Source: Sphingomonas sp. JUb134
Lineage (GTDB): Bacteria; Pseudomonadota; Alphaproteobacteria; Sphingomonadales; Sphingomonadaceae
DNA: 64,000 nucleotides
Direction of reading: 5' to 3'
NCBI RefSeq assembly: GCF_004341505.2
Contig: NZ_SLYP02000001.1
Location: 1,747,001 to 1,811,000 of the forward strand
The notes below the pieces were generated by a model. The model was not told where the DNA came from, did not search any database, and saw nothing but the letters and a program-made list of their open reading frames with translations. Shown piece after piece: positions 25,204-35,709 of this stretch. Within the stretch, counting starts at the first letter, position 1. Every line of letters begins with the position of its first letter. The position numbers and the translations under genes were made by a program.

Positions 25204-25401
25204 ATGCACGATCCCGAGATCACGACCCAGCTGGAGCACCTGCGCGTGGAGCATCGCGACCTGGATGATGCGATCGCCGCGTTGGTGGTGCAGGCAAGTC
25301 CCAACCAGTTGCAGATCGCCCGGCTCAAGCGGCGCAAGCTGCGCCTGCGCGACGAGATTGCGGCCCTGGAAGACCAGCTGATCCCCGACATCATCGCCTG
25401 A
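25204..25401 (+). CDS. DUF465/YdcH-family small protein (second of a divergent pair)
   Basis: 65 residues, with ITTQLEHLRVEHRDLDDAI, a loop, then IARLKRRKLRLRDEIAALED: the same two-helix DUF465 pattern as its divergent neighbour but clearly diverged. It lies 81 bp upstream of the DUF1465 gene on the same strand. Function unknown. Confidence 0.85.
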   Translation: MHDPEITTQLEHLRVEHRDLDDAIAALVVQASPNQLQIARLKRRKLRLRDEIAALEDQLIPDIIA

Positions 25402-25482
25402 CCCGTGCGCGTTTCAGAACGGGACCGCATCCTTGTTCTTGATCATATCGCACTGCAACCAGCTGTGGCATCTCCACGGGCC

Positions 25483-25938
25483 ATGGATCGCTTCGCTCCG
25501 CCTCCTGCGCTGCATCACCGGCTGATCGGCCCGCTCCACGTCGAGGCGATGCTGCTCGCTGACGAAGCGCGGGCCTATTTCGACCTGGCCGGCAAGCGCG
25601 ACCGCGGCCGATTGGATCCGATCGCGCGGGTCGCCTTCTCCTGCGAATCGCTGAAGCTGACGACGCGGCTGATGCACGTGACCTCCTGGCTGTTGACCCA
25701 GCGGGCTCGGGAGACCGGAGAAGTGGAGGCACGACCCGTTCTCACGAGCAGCCGCGCAATCGGGATCGCGCCGGAGACTGCCGAGGATGTGCTCGCGCTG
25801 CTTCCGGAGCCGGCCCGTGTGCTGATCGAGGCCAGCATCGACCTTTACCGGCGGGTGGAGCGGCTGGATGCCGCTCAAGGAGCGGATGCTGCAAGCCCCG
25901 CGCGCGTCATGCTCGACAGGCTCTCCGCCAGCTTCTGA
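25483..25938 (+). CDS. DUF1465 family protein
   Basis: 151 residues, mostly helical. The core HHRLIGPLHVEAMLLADEARAYFD and the middle VAFSCESLKLTTRLMHVTSWLL are the family signature, known almost only from alphaproteobacteria. A GTG start at 25405 is possible, but the extra residues do not fit the family; the ATG at 25483 does, although it lacks a clear Shine-Dalgarno. Grouping with the DUF465 and DksA genes is typical of sphingomonads. Function unknown. Confidence 0.82.
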   Translation: MDRFAPPPALHHRLIGPLHVEAMLLADEARAYFDLAGKRDRGRLDPIARVAFSCESLKLTTRLMHVTSWLLTQRARETGEVEARPVLTSSRAIGIAPETAEDVLALLPEPARVLIEASIDLYRRVERLDAAQGADAASPARVMLDRLSASF

Positions 25939-25951
25939 TCGGGGCCCCGGG

Positions 25952-27304
25952 CTACAGCAGCCCGGCAACTTGCCCCAGCAGCACGCAGTTCAGCGTGATG
26001 ACTGCGGCACAAATCGCCCACGCCGCGATCTTCATGACCGGCCCGTTGACGAAGCTGCCCATGCGCCGGCGGTCGCTCGTGATCTGCACCAGCGGATAGA
26101 CGGCAAACGGAAGCTGGAGGCTGAGCACCACCTGGCTCGCCAGCAGCAGCTGTGCCGTGCCGCTCGCACCATACCAGGTCGCAACCACGGCCGCCGGCAC
26201 GATCGCGATCAGCCGGGTGATCATGCGCCGCATCCAAACCGGCATCCGCAGATCCAGGAAGCCTTCCATGACGATCTGGCCGGCGAGCGTGCCCGTCAGC
26301 GTGGAATTCTGCCCGGACGCGAGCAGGGCGATGCCGAACAGGATGCTTGCCACGCTCGCGCCCAGCATGGGCGTCAACAGGGCGTACGCGTCCTGAATCT
26401 CGGCAACATCGGTTCGCCCGGCGGTATGGAACGTCGCGGCGGCGAGCACCAGGATCGAGCCATTGATGAAAAGCGCCAGCATGAGCGCGACGGAACTGTC
26501 GATGGTGGCGAGCTTCACCGCCTCCTTGCGCCCCTCCAGCGAGCGATCGAAGCGCCGGGTCTGCACGATCGAGGAGTGCAGGTAGAGATTGTGCGGCATC
26601 ACCGTCGCGCCGAGGATGCCGATCGCAACATAGAGCATGGCCGGGTTGGTGACGATCTCCGGCTTGGGGATCAGCCCGGCGGCGATGCCGGCAAGGCTCG
26701 GCTGCGCCAGGAACAGCTCGACCGCAAAGCACCCGGCGATGATGATCAGCAACGCGACGATGAACGCCTCGAGCTTGCGGAAGCCATATTGCTGAAGAAG
26801 CAGGATCAGCATGACGTCGACCGCCGTCAGGCAGACGCCGAGCGCAAGCGGAATGCCGAACAGGAGCTGGAGCGCGATCGCGGTGCCGATCACCTCGGCG
26901 AGATCGCAGGCGATGATCGCCAGTTCGCAGAGCACCCAGAGCATCCAGCGGACGGGCGTGGAATACTGCTCGCGGCATGCCTGCGCCAGGTCGAGCTCGG
27001 TCACGATGCCGAGCTTTGCCGACAGCGCCTGCAGCACCATCGCCATGATGTTGGAGATCAGGATGACCGACAGCAGCGTGTAGCCAAAGGCCGATCCGCC
27101 CGCCAGGTCGGTCGCCCAGTTGCCCGGGTCCATATAGCCGACGGCAACGAGGTAGCCTGGGCCCGCGAAGGCGCCCAGTTTTCGCCAGAAGCTGCCGGCG
27201 CCTGCAGGCACGCTGATGCTGCGGTTGGCGCCGGGGAGGCTGGGTGCCCGGGGTGCGGCGGCACCCCCGGCGAGCGGTGAAGAACTCGCCGGGGGTGGGG
27301 TCAT
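25952..27304 (-). CDS. mntH: Nramp-family divalent metal transporter (MntH-like)
   Basis: Proton-coupled importer of Mn2+ (and Fe2+) across the inner membrane. The 450 residues have about 11 membrane helices. The metal-binding residues are in TM1 ([11 protein letters not shown]) and TM6 ([10 protein letters not shown]), both intact. The N-terminal ~40 residues are Pro/Ala-rich and cytoplasmic. Two ferritin-like lipoprotein genes lie just upstream on the same strand (40 bp to the nearest), so the three may be one transcript concerned with metal handling. I see no obvious Fur/Mur or MntR site. Confidence 0.93.
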   Translation of the reverse strand: MTPPPASSSPLAGGAAAPRAPSLPGANRSISVPAGAGSFWRKLGAFAGPGYLVAVGYMDPGNWATDLAGGSAFGYTLLSVILISNIMAMVLQALSAKLGIVTELDLAQACREQYSTPVRWMLWVLCELAIIACDLAEVIGTAIALQLLFGIPLALGVCLTAVDVMLILLLQQYGFRKLEAFIVALLIIIAGCFAVELFLAQPSLAGIAAGLIPKPEIVTNPAMLYVAIGILGATVMPHNLYLHSSIVQTRRFDRSLEGRKEAVKLATIDSSVALMLALFINGSILVLAAATFHTAGRTDVAEIQDAYALLTPMLGASVASILFGIALLASGQNSTLTGTLAGQIVMEGFLDLRMPVWMRRMITRLIAIVPAAVVATWYGASGTAQLLLASQVVLSLQLPFAVYPLVQITSDRRRMGSFVNGPVMKIAAWAICAAVITLNCVLLGQVAGLL

Positions 27305-27344
27305 TCTGCCATTCTTCCTCGGTATTCGGTGTTTCTCGCGGGCC

Positions 27345-28376
27345 TCAGAGCGCCGCGCTGGACTTGAGCAGGCCGTTCACACCCTTCGGGAAAAAGCCGC
27401 CGCTGGTTGCGACCTTGTTGCCGAGATAGACGATGTTGAGAACCTGCGTTGGGGTACGCGCGAACGCGATCCCCGTTCCGTCAGAAGGCACGATGTTCGA
27501 CGCATTGTTCACCAGCCGGACGCCTTGGTCCGTGTCGCTGCCGGCGCCGTCGAGCGCGTCGCGCGCATTGGAGATCTTGTCGGTGGCGTCCAGCAGCGAC
27601 GCCATGTTGACCCCCTTGCGGTAGAGGACGGTACGGACGAGCCCCGCGTGATAGGCTTCCGACGCCTGGATGCCGGCCGTCGCGTCGATGTAGCTGGTGG
27701 TGCTCAGATACTGAATGGCGCCGCGATAGGCGGTGACGCCCACGTCCTCGAACAGGAACGCCGCGAGCAGGAAGTTCTCGTCGTTCGCATACGGATCGAA
27801 CGTCTGCCCCTGCTGGATCAGGCCTGCGGCGACCGCGGCGCTTGCAAAGGCGCTGGTGGCGGACGTGCCGAGGTCGATCGCCGGCTGCGCGATCACCGGA
27901 GTGCCGATCGTGCGGCGGAGGAAGGCGACGTGCGCCTGCTCGTCCGCTGCGATCTCGCGCGCATAGCGCGCCACCAGCGGATCGGTGAAGTTCACCTGGC
28001 GTCCACCCGTCGCCTCGCCCGCGGTGCCGGCGCCCGACAGAAGGTTCGACGGCAGGCCCGCACCGGTCGCGGCGAAGGCATAGAACTGCGCCTCGAGATA
28101 TTCGAGGTTCAGCGCGAAGTTGAGCACGTCCGCTTCGGTGGCCGTGGGCGTCGGCGTCGGCGTTGCGGTTGCCGATCCGGTCGGCGTGGGCGTCGGGGTG
28201 GCCGCAGTGGTCACCGTACCCGCGTCGTCGTCATCGTTGCCGCCGCACGCCGACAGCACCGCGGCACCGGCCGCGGCGATGCCGAAGCCGCCTGCATAGC
28301 GGAAGAATTCACGGCGCTCGGCGCGACGCTTGTCGCTGGCTTCGAGCACCTGCTGGAGGGGTTCCTGCTGATCCAT
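27345..28376 (-). CDS. Ferritin-like domain Tat lipoprotein, copy 1
   Basis: 343 residues. A twin-arginine motif ([10 protein letters not shown]) precedes a hydrophobic stretch ending in LSAC (Cys44), so it should be exported folded and lipidated. A TPTPTP-rich linker (about 55-80) leads to a Ferritin_2-type four-helix domain with [26 protein letters not shown] and [22 protein letters not shown]. Glu and His residues in these helices could bind a di-iron centre. It is a tandem paralogue of the gene upstream. The family is linked to desiccation- and stress-related proteins, and a precise function is unknown. Confidence 0.87.
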   Translation of the reverse strand: MDQQEPLQQVLEASDKRRAERREFFRYAGGFGIAAAGAAVLSACGGNDDDDAGTVTTAATPTPTPTGSATATPTPTPTATEADVLNFALNLEYLEAQFYAFAATGAGLPSNLLSGAGTAGEATGGRQVNFTDPLVARYAREIAADEQAHVAFLRRTIGTPVIAQPAIDLGTSATSAFASAAVAAGLIQQGQTFDPYANDENFLLAAFLFEDVGVTAYRGAIQYLSTTSYIDATAGIQASEAYHAGLVRTVLYRKGVNMASLLDATDKISNARDALDGAGSDTDQGVRLVNNASNIVPSDGTGIAFARTPTQVLNIVYLGNKVATSGGFFPKGVNGLLKSSAAL

Positions 28377-28401
28377 GGTAAGCTTCCTGCCTGTCGGTGC
28401 G

Positions 28402-29412
28402 TCAGTTGGCGTCGCTGGTCTTGACGGCGCCGTTCACCCCGTTGGGGAAGAAGCCGCCCTTGTCTGCCGCCGCCGCGCTCAAGAAGAGGACGTTCAGCGT
28501 CTGCTTGAACGAACGACCCAGCACCAGGCCGTCGTCGTTAGTCGGCACGATGTTGCTCGCGTCGCCACGGTTGCTGATCCCCTGGTCCAGGTCGCTGCTG
28601 CCGTCATAGCCGTCGCGCGCGTTGGACAGACCGTCGGCGCGCGTGATCAAATCGGGATTGGTCGAGCCCTTGGTATAGAGCGTCGTGCGGACCATGGCGG
28701 CGTGATACGCCTCGGTCGACATGATGCCGCTCGCCACCTGAAGCAGGGTGCTGCTCTTGATGAGGGTTGCCGCACCGCGATAGGCGCTGACCCCCAGATC
28801 CTCGAACAGGAATGCCGCGAGAAGGAAGTTCTCGTCGCTGGCATAAGGATTGAAGGTCTCGCCGGTGCCGATAATGCCGGCCGCACGGGCAACCACCGAG
28901 AAGGCACTGGTGGCGCTGACGCTCAGGTCGATGGCAGGTTGGGCGACCGCCGAGGTGCCCAGCGCGCTGCGCATGAACTCGACATGGGCGAGCTGGTCCT
29001 GCGCGATCTCCCGCGCCATCTGGCCGACCACGTCATCGCTGAAAGTGACTTTCGCGCCACCCGTCACGCTGCCCTGCGTACCCGTACCGGTGAGAAGGGT
29101 GCTGGCGATCCCGCTGCCGGTGGTCGCCAGGGCATAGAATTGCGCCTGGAGATACTCGATCTGGAGCAGGAAGTTCAGGATGTCGGCATCGCTGATCCCG
29201 CTCGTCGCAGAGGTCGTGGGGGTGGGCGTCGGGGTCGGCGTGGGGCTCGACGAGCCGCCGTCGTCATCGTCGTCGCCGCCACAGGCGCTGACCAGCGCCG
29301 CACCTGCCGCCGCGACGGTGAAGCCGCCCGCATAGCGCAGGAAATCACGCCGGTCGGCGCGGCGCCGCTCCTGCGTGTCCAGAACCTCGTCCAGCCCCGT
29401 GTCGTCGCTCAT
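28402..29412 (-). CDS. Ferritin-like domain Tat lipoprotein, copy 2
   Basis: 336 residues with the same plan as its neighbour: Tat motif RRDFLRYAGG, lipobox VSAC (Cys44), Asp-rich and TPTPTP linker, then a Ferritin_2 domain with QIEYLQAQFYALA, IAQDQLAHVEFMR and [22 protein letters not shown]. The ATG at 29412 follows GGGAGG by 5 nt; a TTG one codon earlier is unlikely. The two copies share motifs but differ widely elsewhere, so the duplication is old. It lies 25 bp upstream of copy 1, probably in one operon that ends with mntH. Confidence 0.87.
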   Translation of the reverse strand: MSDDTGLDEVLDTQERRRADRRDFLRYAGGFTVAAAGAALVSACGGDDDDDGGSSSPTPTPTPTPTTSATSGISDADILNFLLQIEYLQAQFYALATTGSGIASTLLTGTGTQGSVTGGAKVTFSDDVVGQMAREIAQDQLAHVEFMRSALGTSAVAQPAIDLSVSATSAFSVVARAAGIIGTGETFNPYASDENFLLAAFLFEDLGVSAYRGAATLIKSSTLLQVASGIMSTEAYHAAMVRTTLYTKGSTNPDLITRADGLSNARDGYDGSSDLDQGISNRGDASNIVPTNDDGLVLGRSFKQTLNVLFLSAAAADKGGFFPNGVNGAVKTSDAN

Positions 29413-29707
29413 CAACGCCTCCCAATGAACACGTCGGTCCGCCGTTCTGCGGTGTTGCCGCGCTCAGCTCCCGACGGCACGCCCGCCCATGCCGATCCGG
29501 CAAGGGCGGTCCGTGTCCGAACCGCTGCTGTTACCGGCGATTGCGTCGATTACCAACTGTCTTTCGGCAGCATGCCAAACGCGAGCCACTACAGGCTGGG
29601 TCGCCTCGACGAGCGGTGTCATGAATGAAGGGGGGGCAGGATAGGTCCCGCTATCCAACACGCACACCTATCCTGCCGTCAGATCGTCATGTTTCTGAGG
29701 AGGAAGG

Positions 29708-29783
<76 letters not shown>

Positions 29784-29890
29784 GTCGCCTTTGGCGAGGG
29801 CGGTGGGCTAGGCCCGCCGCGTTGGAGGCGGCCAACTAGCAACGTCCCCCGAGCCTGCCAACCCCAAAAATGCAGTGCGGCGAAGTTTTT

Positions 29891-31024
29891 TCACCAGCGC
29901 TGCTGATCGCGGTTGCTCCGGTCGATCGACATCAGAATGCCGAGCGACAGCAGCACCGTCATCTGGGCCGATCCGCCATAGCTGACGAGCGGCAGGGGAA
30001 TGCCCACCACGGGTGCGAGGCCCATCACCATCATGAGGTTGATCGCCACATAGAAGAAGATGGTGGTGGCGAGTCCGGCCGCGGCAAGGCGGGCGAAGCG
30101 GGTGTTCGAGCGCACGCCCACGTTCACGCCCCAGCGGATGACCAGCAAGAACGCCAGGATCAGCAGCACGCCGCCGATCAGGCCCCATTCCTCGGCCATC
30201 GTGGCGAAGACGAAGTCGGTGTGACCTTCGGGGAGGTAGTCGAGGTGGCTCTGGGTGCCTTGAAGGAAGCCCTTGCCGAAGATGCCGCCGGAGCCGATCG
30301 CGATCTTGGACTGGCTGATGTGATAGCCGGCACCCAGCGGGTCGCTTTCCGGATCCAGGAAGATCAACACCCGGTTGCGCTGATAGTCGTGCAGCAGGAA
30401 GTTGAACGCCACGGGCACGATCACGACGAACGCCAGCGCGCCACCGATGAACAGCCGCAGCGGCAAGCCTGCCAGGAACATGACGGTCAGGCCGCCCGCG
30501 GTGATCATCAGCGCGGTGCCGAGATCGGGCTGCAGCATCACCAGCGCGGCGGGGACGCCGATCAGCGCGAGCGCAGGCCAGATCGCGCCGAAGCGCCGGA
30601 TCTCGGAAGGCGGCAGGAGGTCGTAGAAGCGCGCCAGGGCCAGGACGATGGCAGGCTTCATCAGTTCGGAAGGCTGAAGCCGGATAATGCCGATGTCGAG
30701 CCATCGCTGGCTCCCGCCGCGCACCGCCCCCAGCAGTTCCACCAGCAGGAGCAGGACGACGATCACCGCATAGGCGGGAAGCGCGCCTTGCTGCCACACC
30801 GAGAGGCGGACGCGCGAGATCACTACCGCTGCGGCGACGAAGACCAGGAAGCGGATGCCCTGGCGGAGCGCCCACGGATTGATGCTGCCGCCGGCGGCGG
30901 AGAACAGCACCACCAGCCCGAATCCGCCGATCGCCAGCACCAGCACGAGCATCCGCCACGGCAGCTGGGCGAGCGCCGACGGAACAAGGCCGAGGCCGAC
31001 GCCGGAGTTCTTGATGCGCTTCAT
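29891..31024 (-). CDS. rodA: Rod-shape SEDS peptidoglycan polymerase RodA
   Basis: Peptidoglycan glycosyltransferase of the elongasome, partner of PBP2. The 377 residues have about 10 membrane helices. SEDS signatures are QRWLDIGIIRLQPSELMK, LMLQPDLGTALM-like (MLQPDLGTALM), the SDPLGAGYH...QSKIAIGSGG...GKGFLQG loop and the end GIPLPLVSYGGSAQM. The start MKRIKNSG is at 31024; the longer frame overlaps mrdA and is not needed. Last gene of mreB-mreC-mreD-mrdA-rodA. Confidence 0.95.
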   Translation of the reverse strand: MKRIKNSGVGLGLVPSALAQLPWRMLVLVLAIGGFGLVVLFSAAGGSINPWALRQGIRFLVFVAAAVVISRVRLSVWQQGALPAYAVIVVLLLLVELLGAVRGGSQRWLDIGIIRLQPSELMKPAIVLALARFYDLLPPSEIRRFGAIWPALALIGVPAALVMLQPDLGTALMITAGGLTVMFLAGLPLRLFIGGALAFVVIVPVAFNFLLHDYQRNRVLIFLDPESDPLGAGYHISQSKIAIGSGGIFGKGFLQGTQSHLDYLPEGHTDFVFATMAEEWGLIGGVLLILAFLLVIRWGVNVGVRSNTRFARLAAAGLATTIFFYVAINLMMVMGLAPVVGIPLPLVSYGGSAQMTVLLSLGILMSIDRSNRDQQRW

Positions 31025-31034
31025 TCGGGCCGCT

Positions 31035-33086
31035 TCACTCCGGACTACGGCTGGTGTTGGACTGGGCGACGTCGCCTTCGGGCACGGCCTGGTTGGCGAT
31101 CGCCGCATCGACGGCGTTGCCGACCGCCTCCGGCGTGTCGACCGTTGCGGGGGCGGGCGCTACCTGCGCAGCGGCGTTGGCTGCCTGGAAGGCGGCTGCT
31201 TCCGCCCGCATGCGTGTGGCGATGTCGCCGCCCCAGGTTGGCTCGAACTCCGCCAGCGATTTCATCGCCCGCTCCTTGTCATAGAGATAGGTGAAGATGT
31301 CGCGCGCGATGATCGGGGTGTCCAGGTTCCGGATCAGGTGGGCGTTGTGCTCCAGCACGATACCCGCCGCGTAGCGCGGGTTGTCCGCCGACGAGAAGCA
31401 GATGAACAGCGCGTGGTCGCGCAGCTTGAAGGGCAACTGGGCGTTGCTGAGCACACCGGAGCGGCGCTCTGCCATGGTGATGCGGCGGACCTGGGCGCTG
31501 CCCGTCTTGCCGGCGATGGTGACACCCGGCACCTGCATCCGTGCCGCGCCGCCGGTACCACCGTCGTTGACCACGGCGAACATCGAATCCCGCACGATCG
31601 CCATCTGCTCGGGCGTTGCCGAGAGCAGCGGTGCGGTAGGAGCGCGGCCGTTCAGCAGCAGCCGAGGCTGAAGCGCGCGACCCGAGGCGAGCCTGGACGC
31701 CATCACCGCCAGCTGGAGCGGGTTGGCGAGCACGTACCCCTGACCGATCGACGCATTGAGCGAATCGGCCACGGTCCAGGGCTTGCCATATTTTTTCAGT
31801 TTCCACGCCGAATCCGGCATGGTCCCGTAGCGCTGGGAGGAAAACGGCAGGTCGAAGGTCTGGCCGAGCCCGAGCGAGCGGGCGACCTTTGCGAACATGT
31901 CGTAGCCGAACCGGCGTGCCATCTCGTAGAAGTAGATGTCGCAGCTCTGCGCCACCGCGCGGCGCATGTTGGTGGGGCCATGGCCGCCGCGCTTGTGGCA
32001 GTGGAAGACGCCGGTACCGACGCGCATCGCGCCTGAACAAAACACTGTCTCCTGCGGGTGCACGCCCGCCTGCAGCAGGGCCAGCGCGTTCATCGGCTTG
32101 ACCGTCGAGCCGGGGGGATACAGCCCCTGGAGCACCTTGTTCATCAAGGGGATGTGGTCGTCTTCCGAAAGCATCTTCCATTCGAGCCGGCCGATGCCGT
32201 CGGAGAAGCTGTTCGGATCATAGGCGGGCATCGACACCATCGCCAGGATGTCCCCGGTCAGGCAGTCGATGACGACCGCGGCGCCGGAATTGGTGCCCAG
32301 GCGGCGGGCCGCATATTCCTGCAGCCCCGCGTCGATCGTCAGGCGGACGGTCTGGCCGGGGCGGTCCGGACGGGTGGCGAGTTCGCGCACCGGCTCGCCG
32401 CGGGCGGTGACCTCCACCCGCTTTTCTCCCGGCACCCCGCGGAGCCGAACTTCCAGCGTCTTTTCAAGGCCATCCTTGCCAAGCTTGAAGCCCGGTGTGA
32501 TGAGCAGGCGGTCCTTGGTCTCCTGATACTGCTCGGCCGACGCGGCTCCCACATAGCCCGTCAGATGGGCAACGGCCGCTCCCATGGGGTAGTTGCGCGA
32601 GAAGCCGCGTGCCGGGACGACCCCTGGAAGGTCGGGCAGGCGAACGCTGAGCGCGGCATAGCGCTCCCAAGGCAGGTTCTCGGCGACCTGAACCGGCTGC
32701 AGCCCGCGGCTGCGCTTCAGGTCAGTCTCGATCCGCTCCATGTCTTCGGCGGGCAGCGCGAGCAGATCCCGCAGCACCCCCAGAACGCGGGCAGGATTCT
32801 CCAGCCGGTCCGGGATGATATCGACGCGGAAATCGGTGCGGTTGTTGGCGATCGGCGCGCCGTTGCGGTCGACGATCCAGCCACGGCGCGGCGGCACCAG
32901 CGTCATGTTGACGCGGTTGCTTTCCGCCATCAGTTCGTAATGTTCGTTCTCGGCGACGGCGAGCCACGCCATCCGCCCGGCGAGCAGCAAGCCCATGCCG
33001 CCCTGCATCGCCCCCAGCGCAAAGGCGCGACGGGAGAAGGTGAAGGCCTGGGTCGCCTCGGTAACCACCCGCGACGGGCGGCTCAC
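31035..33086 (-). CDS. mrdA: Penicillin-binding protein 2 (elongation transpeptidase)
   Basis: Cross-links peptidoglycan during cell elongation. The 683 residues have a short cytoplasmic tail, one membrane anchor (about 22-42), the pedestal domain (about 60-240) and the transpeptidase domain. The active-site Ser is in STVK at 327-330, the second motif is SCD at 381-383 and the third is KTG at 527-529. A ~60-residue Ala/Pro-rich C-terminal tail follows. The start is GTG, overlapping the mreD stop (GTGA); the open frame upstream of it is mreD sequence out of frame. Confidence 0.95.
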   Translation of the reverse strand: MSRPSRVVTEATQAFTFSRRAFALGAMQGGMGLLLAGRMAWLAVAENEHYELMAESNRVNMTLVPPRRGWIVDRNGAPIANNRTDFRVDIIPDRLENPARVLGVLRDLLALPAEDMERIETDLKRSRGLQPVQVAENLPWERYAALSVRLPDLPGVVPARGFSRNYPMGAAVAHLTGYVGAASAEQYQETKDRLLITPGFKLGKDGLEKTLEVRLRGVPGEKRVEVTARGEPVRELATRPDRPGQTVRLTIDAGLQEYAARRLGTNSGAAVVIDCLTGDILAMVSMPAYDPNSFSDGIGRLEWKMLSEDDHIPLMNKVLQGLYPPGSTVKPMNALALLQAGVHPQETVFCSGAMRVGTGVFHCHKRGGHGPTNMRRAVAQSCDIYFYEMARRFGYDMFAKVARSLGLGQTFDLPFSSQRYGTMPDSAWKLKKYGKPWTVADSLNASIGQGYVLANPLQLAVMASRLASGRALQPRLLLNGRAPTAPLLSATPEQMAIVRDSMFAVVNDGGTGGAARMQVPGVTIAGKTGSAQVRRITMAERRSGVLSNAQLPFKLRDHALFICFSSADNPRYAAGIVLEHNAHLIRNLDTPIIARDIFTYLYDKERAMKSLAEFEPTWGGDIATRMRAEAAAFQAANAAAQVAPAPATVDTPEAVGNAVDAAIANQAVPEGDVAQSNTSRSPE

Positions 33087-33595
33087 CTGCCGGCGCTCCG
33101 GCGATACTGCCAGGCGCAGAGGCGGGTGATCGCAGGAAAGAGCAGCCCGGAAAGAGCCGTCTGGATGAGCAAGGGGCCGTCCACATAGGCCGAAAGCATG
33201 CCGGCGAAGACCCGGCCAAGCGCCAGGCAAAGCGCCACAGCCGCGGTTGCGATCAGCCAGTCCTGCCAGAAGTCCCGCTGGACGAGGCGGGTGTCCAGCA
33301 CGTCGAGGGCGATGAGGCACAGCGACCAGAGCAGCATCGCGCTGCCGAGCGGCTGGCCGCTCACGAGGTCGTCGAACAAGCCCAGCGGTGCGGCCGCCCA
33401 GGCCGGCAAGGCATTCGATCGAAACAGCCGCCACGCGAGCAGGGCCAGCAGCCCGAACGGGGGCAGGAACGGGATGGTCGCGATGATCGGCACGATGGTG
33501 ATCAGCGATCCGATCAGCACCATCACCACGGCTGGACGCCAATGGCGATAGGGCGGTTCGGGCACCGAAAGCTCGATCGGCACGGGCGTGCTCAC
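33083..33595 (-). CDS. mreD: Rod-shape-determining protein MreD
   Basis: Inner-membrane protein linking the elongasome parts. The 170 residues have about five membrane helices and the MreD feature LGLFDDLVSGQPLGSAMLLW near residue 72. It starts with GTG overlapping the mreC stop and ends overlapping the mrdA start, so the whole operon is coupled. Confidence 0.88.
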   Translation of the reverse strand: MSTPVPIELSVPEPPYRHWRPAVVMVLIGSLITIVPIIATIPFLPPFGLLALLAWRLFRSNALPAWAAAPLGLFDDLVSGQPLGSAMLLWSLCLIALDVLDTRLVQRDFWQDWLIATAAVALCLALGRVFAGMLSAYVDGPLLIQTALSGLLFPAITRLCAWQYRRSAGR

Positions 33596-34509
33596 GGAGC
33601 CGCGTCCGGGGCGGGAGCGGGGGGCGACGACGCGCTCGAAGCCGGGAAGGCGGGGGGCGGCGGCAACGGCGGCAAGAAAGTCTGCAGCACCAGCGCATAA
33701 TCCGCGCGGTCGGGCTGGGCGAAGACCCGCGAGGTCGCGGTGTCGCGCGCATTCTGGAGCACGCGGGCAACCGGGATCCCGGGCGGATAGATGCCGCCGA
33801 TCCCCGACGTCACGAAGATGTCCCCCGCGAGGAACGGCGCGTTCGCGATGTTCGCGGACCGCACGTCCACGAACCCGTCGCCACGGCCGCTGGCAATCGC
33901 GGGCAGCCCGTCGCGAGTACGGCGAACGGGAATGACGCTGTCCGGGTCGGTCAGCAGAACCACGCGTGCGGTATTGGCGCTGGTCTCGACCACACGGCCC
34001 AGCAACCCTTCCGGTCCACGAACCGGTTGACCGGAGCGCACGCCTTGGCTGTAGCCGGCGGCAAGCACGGCATAGCGCCGCGTGCTCGACGCGCTCGAAC
34101 TCACGAGCCGGGCCGTGGCCACGGCCTGGATCGGCAGTTCCCGCACCTCGAGAAGCCGCCGCAGCCGCGCATTCTCCCGCGCCAGGAGGCGTGCGCGCTG
34201 CACCAGGGCCTCGTCCTGCTTCAGCGTGGCGCGCAGCCGACGGTTCTCACTCGCCGTCCGGAAATGCTCCGAGACGGCCGCCGGACCGCTCGCGAGGAAG
34301 TCGCGGACGTGGCGCAGCCCCAGCGAAACGGGTGCCGTCCCTTCGCGCACGACGCCGCGCGCGGCTGCGAACGCTGCGGGGTGGAACGTCGACAGCAGCA
34401 GCAGGGCAGCCGCGATCAGCGCCCCTGCCGCCGCCGCGACATAGCCCAGGAACAATCCATATTGCGCCCGGCGCGAAAAGCCCGGACGCCGGTCGCGTTG
34501 CGGCGCCAT
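33592..34509 (-). CDS. mreC: Rod-shape-determining protein MreC
   Basis: Periplasmic scaffold that connects MreB with PBP2/RodA. The 305 residues have one N-terminal membrane helix (about 20-40), a coiled coil (about 70-110) and the double beta-barrel core (about 115-275) with GYSQGVRSGQPVRGPEGLLGRVVE and NAPFLAGDIFVTSGIGGIYPPGIPVA split along it. A Pro/Ala-rich tail ends the protein. The start is 17 bp after the mreB stop; the longer frame would run into mreB. Confidence 0.93.
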   Translation of the reverse strand: MAPQRDRRPGFSRRAQYGLFLGYVAAAAGALIAAALLLLSTFHPAAFAAARGVVREGTAPVSLGLRHVRDFLASGPAAVSEHFRTASENRRLRATLKQDEALVQRARLLARENARLRRLLEVRELPIQAVATARLVSSSASSTRRYAVLAAGYSQGVRSGQPVRGPEGLLGRVVETSANTARVVLLTDPDSVIPVRRTRDGLPAIASGRGDGFVDVRSANIANAPFLAGDIFVTSGIGGIYPPGIPVARVLQNARDTATSRVFAQPDRADYALVLQTFLPPLPPPPAFPASSASSPPAPAPDAAP

Positions 34510-34525
34510 GGCCGGCAACCCCCCA

Positions 34526-35581
<1,056 letters not shown>

Positions 35582-35709
35582 CTATCGCCGCGTCGCCCCC
35601 GTCGCGGCAGTTCGCACCTGTTCCGGACCCCATCGACTGGATCTCTCCGGCCGATTTACGTGGCGGATGCGGGTCGCGGGATGGCGCCGCTTGGGCTAGA
35701 GCGGCACCC

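Noticed and set aside
29416..29707. Possible gene or EcfG site upstream of the ferritin operon
   Set aside because: Only short composition-driven frames are seen, and the AAC/GTTC elements lack the full consensus.
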